A stretch of DNA of 6,678 bases, taken from positions 1 through 6,678 of the forward strand of contig DBIS01000286.1 of the NCBI GenBank assembly GCA_002296975.1, given 5' to 3'. Source of the DNA: Deltaproteobacteria bacterium UBA796. GTDB lineage: Bacteria > Myxococcota_A > UBA796. The translations under genes and the position numbers were made by a program. The notes beneath the pieces are model-generated. The model made no database searches, was not told the DNA's origin, and worked only from the letters and a program-made list of their open reading frames with translations. Of this stretch, positions 1 through 6,264 are shown piece after piece. Numbering within the stretch: the first letter of the stretch is position 1; the number at the start of each line of letters is the position of its first letter.

Positions 1-90
1 AATTTAAATAAAATCCCGTCGGACCTATTAAATTGGCGTGCAAGTCCCACTAATTATCCCCGTCCATCTACACAGGCGCCCACTTTCACG
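1..90 (+). promoter_or_regulatory. AT-rich leader of the operon, possible -10 element
   Basis: The first 60 bases are about 62% A+T, clearly richer than the genes that follow, as expected for a promoter region. TAAAAT at 9-14 matches five of six bases of the sigma-70 -10 consensus; its -35 partner would lie left of the window. A second weak candidate, AATTAT at 52-57, has no good -35 partner. No convincing Shine-Dalgarno sequence precedes the ATG at 91. The frame of the first gene stays open through this leader to the window edge, so a start further upstream is not formally excluded. The promoter call is inference only. Confidence 0.25.
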
Positions 91-2208
91 ATGTCAGCCA
101 TCGACCACCACAACCCAGACGCCGCCATCCTGAGTCAGGACGAATGCTTCCATCACCGGGGCCCATTGGCCCACCCTGGGCGCTTGTCCTTGTCGGAGGA
201 CCTTTTGGTCTTTTCGCCCTCTCGAGCGCTCGACCGCCTGGCAGGTGCTGAAAACCTGGTCATCGATACCGCGGCCATCACCGAACTCAGTGCAGGCGGT
301 ATCAATCATAATTTGGATGTCTATGTTGATGACGAAATGCATCGCTTTTCGGGGCGAGGCGCAATCCGGGTTCATTCACGGCTTTTGGCCTTAATCGCCC
401 AAGACGATGTCGAAGATCTCGACACTTTGGCCTTCATGCCCGGTGAGCGTGTCCTGGTCCAAGGCCAAATTGAGATGTACTTCAACCCCCTCCTTGCCGT
501 TCGAGGCGAGATCACCTTGACCGACCGCCGCCTTAGGTTCACCCCCGGACTTGGGCTAGAAAAACTGATTTGGAACGGCACACACCTCGATGAGCCATTG
601 GTCGAAGTCTCCAACTGGGCACTCCGGGGAATCCGGCGGCGGCTATTCCTTCGTATCGACGACGAAGAGCACATCTTTGGTGGTGCGTTGACCGGCCAAC
701 TCTTCAACCGACTCGAAGCCTTGATGGGTGATAAGGAAAACTCTCAAATAGCCGACGAGATCGTTATTGAGACCTGGGACGTTCAGCTACGACGTGGTCC
801 AGTCGCCCACCCTGGAATGCTTCACTTCACCCCGGCACAGGTCCATTTTGAGCCCACTGGACTGTTTGATGCCATCATTGGCGTGAAGGCATTTCAGTTT
901 TCTATCGAGGACATCACCCGTATTTCGGTTCGAGGATGGCCAGAAAAGAAATTACATATCCGGGTGGGCCACGAGACCCATTCATTCAGCCTGGCGGACA
1001 CCATCGAGCAATTCGAGGCCCTCCGCAGCCTGGTCCAAAGCCGCAACTACCAGTTCGCCATGCGCCAGGGCCAAAATTACGCCCCCCGCTATCAAAAAGC
1101 GCTCGATTCGTGGACCACTAAAATCGATTACCAGCTCGGAGAGCAAATTGTTTTTTCAGCATTTGCCCTTGAGAGCAAAGGGGAAAACGAGGTCCGATTT
1201 GGGTGGTTATTGCTGCTCCGAACGCGAGTTTTATTTTTGCCACTTGGTGGCCCAGCCTCTCGCGAAGACCATTTGAGCATACCCATCGAGCAAGCATGTC
1301 GACTCGATGGCGGCCCGAGGTCCAGACAAGACCAGATTTTCATGTCGCACGAGGAAGGTCGATCACGCTTTATGTTGAGCGAGCGTGAAGGTATAGTGGA
1401 GGACTTTTGGGCACAATGCCGGTCACCAACCCGCATTTTGTCCTGGGAAAGCCTGGGCCCAAGGTCCATGGCCAGGGTGATGGGTAAGTCAAAGTTTATC
1501 CGAATCATGAGCCATGGAGAAACAGTGGTAAACTGCTCTCCAGGCATGACCATTGAGCACCAATCTGGCGTGGCCATTTTACTACCAGGAGAGCCTGGCA
1601 CATCCGTCCCGCTCGACACCTGGGTGACCGTCGAAATCGGCCAAAACGAAGGTATTTACCAAGTAGACTCCAGGGTGGTTCGGGCCATTGCCACACCACT
1701 CGAGGGTGTCACCCCCAATGCTCAGGGCACCCACTTGCTGATCATCAGCTTCCCGAAACACCTGCGTGTTTACAACCAGCGAGAAAGCTTTAGGGTGCTG
1801 ACATTGTTCGACTTGCGGGCCGACACACTCGCCCAGACTGCAGATGGTGGTAGCTGGATGGCCACCGGTGAAAGTTACCCTTGCCAAGTGGTCGATCTCT
1901 CGATCGGGGGCTGCGCTGTCGACACCCAACATAATCTGAGAGAAGGCGACCGCGTCAACCTATGCTTGCCTTTGCTCGATCAATGGATCGAAATCCGTGC
2001 CACATGCGTTCGCCGCTCCCCTGAGCCGGGCACAGGTGACAGCACCCGCTTCGGGCTTGAGTTCCGAGAACTGTCCATGGCACAAGAGGACATTCTTCAT
2101 AAGGCCGTGATGGCCCTTCAACGTGAGGCGTTGGCCGACCCTGGGGATGGCCAAGAAAGCAACGAAGAGTCCGCCGACCAGGGGGCGACACCGTCCAAGA
2201 CCGGATAG
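91..2208 (+). CDS. PilZ-domain cyclic-di-GMP receptor with four N-terminal PH/GRAM-like repeats
   Basis: A 705-residue soluble protein with no signal peptide or membrane helix. Residues about 15-445 hold four diverged units of roughly 85-100 residues that look like PH/GRAM-type beta-barrels. Residues about 456-560 resemble the YcgR-type N-terminal barrel that commonly precedes PilZ, and about 561-675 are the PilZ domain. The c-di-GMP signature is intact: RxxxR at R564/R568 and DxSxxG at D602, S604 and G607. By family knowledge this predicts direct c-di-GMP binding and a switch acting on a partner protein, as YcgR does on the flagellar motor; the partner here is unknown. The last 30 or so residues are acidic, polar and probably disordered. 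The first repeat starts near residue 15-22, so ATG 91 leaves no domain truncated, although the frame is open upstream and the ribosome binding site is poor. It stops 8 bp before the transporter gene, suggesting co-transcription. The PilZ call is firm; the fold of the repeats is inferred from pattern only. Confidence 0.88.
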   Translation: MSAIDHHNPDAAILSQDECFHHRGPLAHPGRLSLSEDLLVFSPSRALDRLAGAENLVIDTAAITELSAGGINHNLDVYVDDEMHRFSGRGAIRVHSRLLALIAQDDVEDLDTLAFMPGERVLVQGQIEMYFNPLLAVRGEITLTDRRLRFTPGLGLEKLIWNGTHLDEPLVEVSNWALRGIRRRLFLRIDDEEHIFGGALTGQLFNRLEALMGDKENSQIADEIVIETWDVQLRRGPVAHPGMLHFTPAQVHFEPTGLFDAIIGVKAFQFSIEDITRISVRGWPEKKLHIRVGHETHSFSLADTIEQFEALRSLVQSRNYQFAMRQGQNYAPRYQKALDSWTTKIDYQLGEQIVFSAFALESKGENEVRFGWLLLLRTRVLFLPLGGPASREDHLSIPIEQACRLDGGPRSRQDQIFMSHEEGRSRFMLSEREGIVEDFWAQCRSPTRILSWESLGPRSMARVMGKSKFIRIMSHGETVVNCSPGMTIEHQSGVAILLPGEPGTSVPLDTWVTVEIGQNEGIYQVDSRVVRAIATPLEGVTPNAQGTHLLIISFPKHLRVYNQRESFRVLTLFDLRADTLAQTADGGSWMATGESYPCQVVDLSIGGCAVDTQHNLREGDRVNLCLPLLDQWIEIRATCVRRSPEPGTGDSTRFGLEFRELSMAQEDILHKAVMALQREALADPGDGQESNEESADQGATPSKTG
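133..1419 (+). repeat. Four diverged PH/GRAM-like protein repeats within the PilZ gene
   Basis: The encoded units are approximately residues 15-103, 116-212, 224-315 and 344-443. Units 1 to 3 share an opening strand pair of the form RG-x-(V/I/L)-x-x-x-G/T-x-L followed by (V/L)xF(x)P. Examples are RGPLAHPGRL (23-32) with FSP (41-43), RGEITL (138-143) with FTP (150-152), and RGPVAHPGML (235-244) with FEP (253-255). Each unit then has an (I/V)xxI/W-type strand, a paired (L)xIxx-D/H-E-x-H-x-F strand (DDEMHRF, DDEEHIF, GHETHSF) and a closing helix. Unit 4 is the most diverged. At DNA level only short identity survives, such as GCCCACCCTGG at 169-179 and 804-814, so these are old duplications and not recent copies. 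Confidence 0.6.
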
Positions 2209-2216
2209 CTGGCCTC

Positions 2217-3467
2217 ATGTCAGACACCCTCAGCCCCGCACAAAAACAATGGCGACGCCGCATCTTTGCGTCGACCTGGCTCTCGTATGCTGGCTACTAC
2301 TTTTGCAGAAAGCCGTTTTATATTGCCAAAGCTGAACTCGGCGCTGAACTCGGCTTTGATGCGACGAGCTTGGGCTGGATCGGCAGTGCCTTTTTAATCA
2401 GCTACACCCTGGGTCAATTTGCCGCTGGTGCTGCTGGAAACCGATGGGGCCCGCGCTTGATCTTGCTGTGGGGCATGGGCATGAGCGCTGGGGTCAACCT
2501 GATGTTCGGCTTTAGCAACTCCTTGGCCACATTCATGGTGTTGATGACCCTCAACGGCCTGGCTCAAGGCACAGGCTGGTCTGGCAATGTCGGCGCCATG
2601 TCCATGTGGTTTCGCAGGGCTGAGCGGGGCACAGTGATGGGCCTTTGGGCCACAAATTATCAAGTAGGCGGCGTCGCTGCGAACACCATGGCCGCCTTTT
2701 TGCTTGGGACATTGGGCTACCGGTACGCGTTCTTCTCAGGCACGGTGGTGCTGCTGGCCGTGTTGGTATTTTTTGTTTTCAATCAGCGGGACAAACCAGA
2801 AGATCTTGGTCTCGAGGCCATCGCTGTTGATGCCGCAGATGAGTTTGAAAGCGGATCCAGTGTGGGCTGGGACAAAACAGTCATGATCAACATCGGGCTG
2901 GTGGGCGTTTTTTACTTTTTCATCAAGTTTATTCGCTACACAATCTGGTCTTGGACCCCGTACATGCTTTCCAATAACTACGGCATGTCGGGCTCAGACG
3001 CGGGGTATCTCTCAACCACCTTTGACCTCGCCGGTATCGCGGGCGTCATCACCGCGGGCTGGCTCTCTGACAAGTTTTTTCGGGGGCGTCGCGCCAAAAT
3101 CAGTTTTCTGTTCGTACTCGCGCTCGGCATCTCCACCCTGATTCTCTACTTTTTTGGCAGCGTTAACCTGTGGCTAATGGGCGGATCTTTGGGGCTTATT
3201 GGGTTCTTTTTGTACGGACCCGACGCACTCATGACTGGGGCCGGGGCAATCGAAGTCGCAGACCTTAGACGCGCCACCTTGGCGGCTGGCATTATCAACG
3301 GCATGGGCAGCATCGGCTCGGTGGCCCAAGAGTTTATCGTCGGTCCTTTGCTTGAAAAATCGGGCCCCTCTGCAGTTTTCCAGGTTTTATTGGCTGCGAG
3401 CCTTGGTGCTGTGATCTCCATGGGCATCTTGCTCAACCGAAACCGCACTGGCAAAGCAGACCTCTGA
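2217..3467 (+). CDS. MFS transporter of the organophosphate:phosphate antiporter (OPA) family
   Basis: A 416-residue inner-membrane protein with about 12 hydrophobic helices in two halves, split by a polar loop near residues 190-222. The N-terminal stretch SYAGYYFCRKPF (23-34) is the OPA helix-1 signature seen in GlpT, UhpT and SLC37 proteins. R31 there and R240 in helix 7 (FIRYTIWSWTPY, 238-249) align by eye with the two phosphate-binding arginines R45 and R269 of E. coli GlpT. The helix 10-11 segment FFLYGPDALMTGAGAIE (330-346) is also typical of the family. The position matching GlpT H165 appears to be Y148, in NYQVGG, so the substrate is probably not simply glycerol 3-phosphate. Family members exchange a phosphorylated or similar organic anion for inorganic phosphate; the substrate here is unknown. 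It starts 8 bp after the PilZ gene with only a weak ribosome binding site, so translation may be coupled, and ends 7 bp before the aldehyde dehydrogenase gene. Confidence 0.87.
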   Translation: MSDTLSPAQKQWRRRIFASTWLSYAGYYFCRKPFYIAKAELGAELGFDATSLGWIGSAFLISYTLGQFAAGAAGNRWGPRLILLWGMGMSAGVNLMFGFSNSLATFMVLMTLNGLAQGTGWSGNVGAMSMWFRRAERGTVMGLWATNYQVGGVAANTMAAFLLGTLGYRYAFFSGTVVLLAVLVFFVFNQRDKPEDLGLEAIAVDAADEFESGSSVGWDKTVMINIGLVGVFYFFIKFIRYTIWSWTPYMLSNNYGMSGSDAGYLSTTFDLAGIAGVITAGWLSDKFFRGRRAKISFLFVLALGISTLILYFFGSVNLWLMGGSLGLIGFFLYGPDALMTGAGAIEVADLRRATLAAGIINGMGSIGSVAQEFIVGPLLEKSGPSAVFQVLLAASLGAVISMGILLNRNRTGKADL

Positions 3468-3470
3468 GGA
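3466..3470 (+). promoter_or_regulatory. Ribosome binding site GAGGA of the aldehyde dehydrogenase gene
   Basis: GAGGA ends 4 bases before the ATG at 3475 and overlaps the TGA stop (3465-3467) of the transporter gene. It is the clearest Shine-Dalgarno sequence in the window and fixes the start of the dehydrogenase. Ribosomes ending the transporter would sit on this site, so the two genes are likely translationally coupled. Confidence 0.7.
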
Positions 3471-3474
3471 CACC

Positions 3475-4884
3475 ATGAAACAACGATTCAATGTCATCTC
3501 ACCGGTGGACGGCTCGGTTTATCTCACCATGGAGCGTTCCAATCCGGGCCAAATCGCACGGACCTTAGATAAATCTCAGGCAGCAGCCAAGTTGTGGCGA
3601 AGCTCCGCCATCTCAGAACGCATTGATCTCGTCGAGGCCTTTGTCAGCGCGCTTGAGGCCAAGACCGAAGACATCTGCGAATCCCTCACGATGTCGATGG
3701 GGCGTCCAAGCCGGTATGCTTCTTTTGAAGTCAGCGGAACAGCAGAAAGAGCCCGGTATATGGCGGGCATCGCACAAGCGTGCTTGGCTGACAAACACCT
3801 CGATGAAAAAGCTGGATTTAAACGGTATATTCGCCGCGAGCCATTGGGTGTTGTGATGGTTTTGTCGCCCTGGAATTATCCATATTTGTGTGCGGTTAAC
3901 GCCGTCGTGCCCGCCATTTTGAGCGGCAATTCGGTCATTCTAAAGCACAGTGAGCAGACGCCGATGGCCGCAGAGCATTTCGGGGCCGCCTTTAAGGCTG
4001 CAGGCTTGCCCGACGGCCTATTTCAGGTACTTCATATGAGCCACGAGGCCACGGCCCTCGTCCTTGGTGACGACTGTATTGACCATGTGTGCTTTACCGG
4101 TTCAGTCGCGGGCGGGGCTGCTGTGTCGGCGGCTTTGGCGAAACGAACCGGAAGAAAACGTTTTATCGGAGCGGGACTAGAGCTTGGGGGCAAAGATGCC
4201 GCCTATGTCCGTGCAGATGCTGACCTTGCCGTTGCGGCGGCAGGCGTGGTCGAAGGCGCGCTTTTTAACTCCGGCCAATCATGTTGCGGTGTCGAGCGCG
4301 TCTATGTGCACAAAGATGTGGCAGCAGAGTTTATCGAGCGTGCAGTAAATGAGGCCAAAACCTATGTGCTCGGCGATCCGCGTGAGCAGACCACCACCTT
4401 GGGGCCCATGGTTCGGCAACGCAACGCAGACATGGTGCGCGGGCAGCTCACTCAGGCACTCGAGGCCGGGGCACACCCACACCTCGACGCTGCGAGATTT
4501 AGCGCTGACCGTGCGGACACCCCCTATTTGGCCCCCCAAATTTTGAGTGCCGTCGACCACAGCATGCCCTTTATGACGGAGGAAACCTTTGGCCCCTGCA
4601 TGGGCATTATGACGGTCTCAAATGACGACGAAGCCATCGCGCTGATCAACGATTCTGACTACGGCCTGACCGCTTCGATTTGGAGCCCAGACCTCGACCA
4701 GGCCGAACACATCGGCGACCAACTTGAGACTGGGACCGTGTTTTTGAACCGGTGCGACTATCTGGACCCAGCCTTGGCCTGGACTGGGGTAAAAAATACA
4801 GGCCGCGGCACCACATTGTCCTCCGTGGGTTTTGAGCACCTCAGCCGCGCGAAGTCCTTTCATCTTCGTACAGGTATTTCATGA
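3475..4884 (+). CDS. NAD(P)-dependent aldehyde dehydrogenase, probably NAD+-using
   Basis: A complete 469-residue cytosolic member of the ALDH superfamily, slightly shorter than the usual 480-500. It oxidises an aldehyde to the carboxylic acid with NAD(P)+. Visible catalytic parts: oxyanion-hole N134 in SPWNYP, cofactor-contacting K157 in ILKHSEQTP, the FTGS Rossmann turn (207-210), general base E236 in LELGGK, nucleophile C270 in FNSGQSC with a second cysteine at C271, and E370 in EETFGP. E160 takes the place of the glutamate that holds the adenosine ribose hydroxyls in NAD-specific members, which favours NAD+ by family analogy. The C-terminal segment around CDYLDPALAWTGVKNTGRG (427-445) resembles bacterial ALDHs that I recall beside iron alcohol dehydrogenases of the type found here; that is memory, not a search. 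It starts from a good Shine-Dalgarno site and overlaps the next gene by 4 bp. The substrate is not identifiable; a semialdehyde or phosphorylated aldehyde is possible from context. Confidence 0.9.
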   Translation: MKQRFNVISPVDGSVYLTMERSNPGQIARTLDKSQAAAKLWRSSAISERIDLVEAFVSALEAKTEDICESLTMSMGRPSRYASFEVSGTAERARYMAGIAQACLADKHLDEKAGFKRYIRREPLGVVMVLSPWNYPYLCAVNAVVPAILSGNSVILKHSEQTPMAAEHFGAAFKAAGLPDGLFQVLHMSHEATALVLGDDCIDHVCFTGSVAGGAAVSAALAKRTGRKRFIGAGLELGGKDAAYVRADADLAVAAAGVVEGALFNSGQSCCGVERVYVHKDVAAEFIERAVNEAKTYVLGDPREQTTTLGPMVRQRNADMVRGQLTQALEAGAHPHLDAARFSADRADTPYLAPQILSAVDHSMPFMTEETFGPCMGIMTVSNDDEAIALINDSDYGLTASIWSPDLDQAEHIGDQLETGTVFLNRCDYLDPALAWTGVKNTGRGTTLSSVGFEHLSRAKSFHLRTGIS

Positions 4885-6053
4885 TGGGTATCGATAGCCC
4901 CGCCAATTGGAACTACCCCACCTCCATCCACTTTGGTGCCGGCCGCATTGAAGAGTTGGCCCAAGCTGCAGCGGCGTTGGGCATGCGTCGGCCTCTGCTG
5001 GTGACCGATCCTGGTATTGCCCGATTACCCATTTTGAGCACCGCGCTTGAGGCAGGCAAATCTCAAGGTATGGCCCTGAAAGTCTTTTCCGATGTTGATG
5101 CGAATCCAGTCGGAAAAAATGTGGACGATGGTGTGACCGCCTTCCGCGCCGGTCAACATGATGGGGTCATCGGCTTCGGTGGAGGCAGTGCCCTCGACGC
5201 TGCAAAGGCTATCGCCATGATGTCTGGCCAGGACAGACCCTTGTGGGATTTTGAAGATATCGCCGACAACTGGAACCGAGTGAACGTAGCGGGGATGGCC
5301 CCTGTGGTCGCTGTTCCCACCACCTCAGGAACAGGATCCGAGGTGGGCCGTGCAAGTGTGATCACTCAAAAGGCGAGCAACAGCAAAAAGATAATCTTCC
5401 ATCCTGCCATGCTGCCTGGGCGCGTCATTTGCGACCCAACACTGACCATTGGTCTCCCCGCCCACATCACGGCAGCAGTGGGCATCGACGCCCTCAGCCA
5501 CAGTCTCGAGGCCTATTGCGCAAAAGGGAACCACCCAATGGCAGACGGAATCGCCCTTGAGGGTATGCGTTTGGTTCATGCCCATTTGCGCACCGCCGTG
5601 AACACACCTCAAAATATCGTCGCCCGCAGCGGCATGATGGCGGCCTCGTTGATGGGGGCAACAACATTCCAGAAAGGGCTCGGCGCGATGCACAGCATGT
5701 CCCATGTTATCGGCGCGCGTTTGGGTGCACATCATGGGCTCATCAATGCCATCGTGATGCCCTATGTAATGGTCGCGAATCGAGATGCCATCGCTGGTCG
5801 GATGACCACACTCGCGCGGCATCTAAGGCTGACCGACGAGAGTTTCGATGGTGTGCTCGCTTGGATCCTTAAGCTCCGCGAAGACCTCAATATCGCCCAC
5901 ACCCTCGCGTCGTTGGGCATGACCCATGACCATATCGCCACCTTTGCACCTGCTGCTGTGGCCGACTCATCCACCGCCACCAACCCCATCGCTTTCGATT
6001 CAGATGATTTCTCACTGTTGTTCGAAAATGCCATTGATGGCGTTTTGACTTAG
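4881..6053 (+). CDS. Iron-containing (group III) alcohol dehydrogenase
   Basis: A complete 390-residue enzyme of the Fe-ADH family (relatives: FucO, DhaT, YqhD, phosphonoacetaldehyde reductase), interconverting an alcohol and an aldehyde with NAD(P)(H). The N-terminal Rossmann-like domain carries GGGSALDAAK (100-109), the nucleotide-binding signature, and PTTSGTGSEV (146-155). The C-terminal helical domain carries the metal site: D203 and H207 in GIDALSHSLEAY, H271 in MHSMSH, and H285 in AHHG, with H275 at the conserved catalytic-histidine position. Spacing matches FucO D196, H200, H263 and H277 within a residue, so an active metal centre (usually Fe2+, sometimes Zn2+) is expected. The start ATG overlaps the aldehyde dehydrogenase stop as ATGA (4881-4884); a second ATG at 4884 is an alternative start two bases past the stop. 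Being coupled to an ALDH suggests that the two share an aldehyde intermediate. The natural substrate is unknown. Confidence 0.9.
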   Translation: MMGIDSPANWNYPTSIHFGAGRIEELAQAAAALGMRRPLLVTDPGIARLPILSTALEAGKSQGMALKVFSDVDANPVGKNVDDGVTAFRAGQHDGVIGFGGGSALDAAKAIAMMSGQDRPLWDFEDIADNWNRVNVAGMAPVVAVPTTSGTGSEVGRASVITQKASNSKKIIFHPAMLPGRVICDPTLTIGLPAHITAAVGIDALSHSLEAYCAKGNHPMADGIALEGMRLVHAHLRTAVNTPQNIVARSGMMAASLMGATTFQKGLGAMHSMSHVIGARLGAHHGLINAIVMPYVMVANRDAIAGRMTTLARHLRLTDESFDGVLAWILKLREDLNIAHTLASLGMTHDHIATFAPAAVADSSTATNPIAFDSDDFSLLFENAIDGVLT

Positions 6054-6264
6054 GCCCAGCCCTGGGTGTGATGGCCAATGCGCTCAACCTTTAAGCCATC
6101 GCAAACTGCGCAGGTGTGAACTTCGTTCTTCCTCAGTCAGGCATTATGGATCGGGCTGGATTTCGTTGTTTCATGTGGGCAGTCCACGCGTACACCATGC
6201 CGGCACTCCTGAACTCGGGTTGGAGACCATCAGCAGTTTAAACTGGTGCAGTGTCGCCGACTGA
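6054..6264. other. Convergent intergenic gap, no gene recognised
   Basis: These 211 bp separate two converging genes. I found no RNA gene and no G+C-rich hairpin followed by a T-run on either strand. The short inverted repeat CCCAG-CC-CTGGG at 6055-6066, just after the alcohol dehydrogenase stop, lacks a T-tract and is a poor terminator candidate. GTGG/CCAC at 6175-6187 is a weaker one. A 12-bp palindrome lies at 6234-6245. Short open frames, including a GTG-started 41-codon one at 6116-6241, have no recognisable protein features or ribosome binding site. Confidence 0.6.
6234..6245. repeat. 12-bp perfect palindrome CAGTTTAAACTG
   Basis: A perfect inverted repeat about 20 bp past the stop codon of the minus-strand nuclease gene. 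Flanking bases extend the symmetry by two more pairs after one mismatch (6231-6232 with 6247-6248). It could be a protein-binding site or part of a transcript-end hairpin, but it has no T-run and may be chance. Confidence 0.45.

Noticed and set aside
1128..1619. Long minus-strand open frame opposite the PilZ gene (163 codons)
   Set aside because: It lies fully antisense to a gene with clear domain structure and has no recognisable protein features; such shadows are common in G+C-rich coding DNA.
5325..5822. Minus-strand open frame of 165 codons opposite the Fe-ADH gene
   Set aside because: It overlaps the metal-binding core of a well-supported enzyme gene, and its His/Cys-rich translation is the mirror of that coding sequence, not a real metalloprotein.
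6054..6070. CCCAG-CC-CTGGG hairpin as terminator of the operon
   Set aside because: Five-base stem with a two-base loop and no following T-run; too weak to call.
6116..6241. Possible small protein (GTG start, 41 codons) in the intergenic gap
   Set aside because: No usable ribosome binding site, a rare start, no recognisable motif, and no codon pattern distinguishing it from chance.
6049..6264. Stop-free plus-strand frame across the whole intergenic gap, ending next to the nuclease stop
   Set aside because: It has no ATG, its codon third positions are not enriched in G/C like the real genes, and the translation shows no family resemblance; not enough to call a gene remnant.
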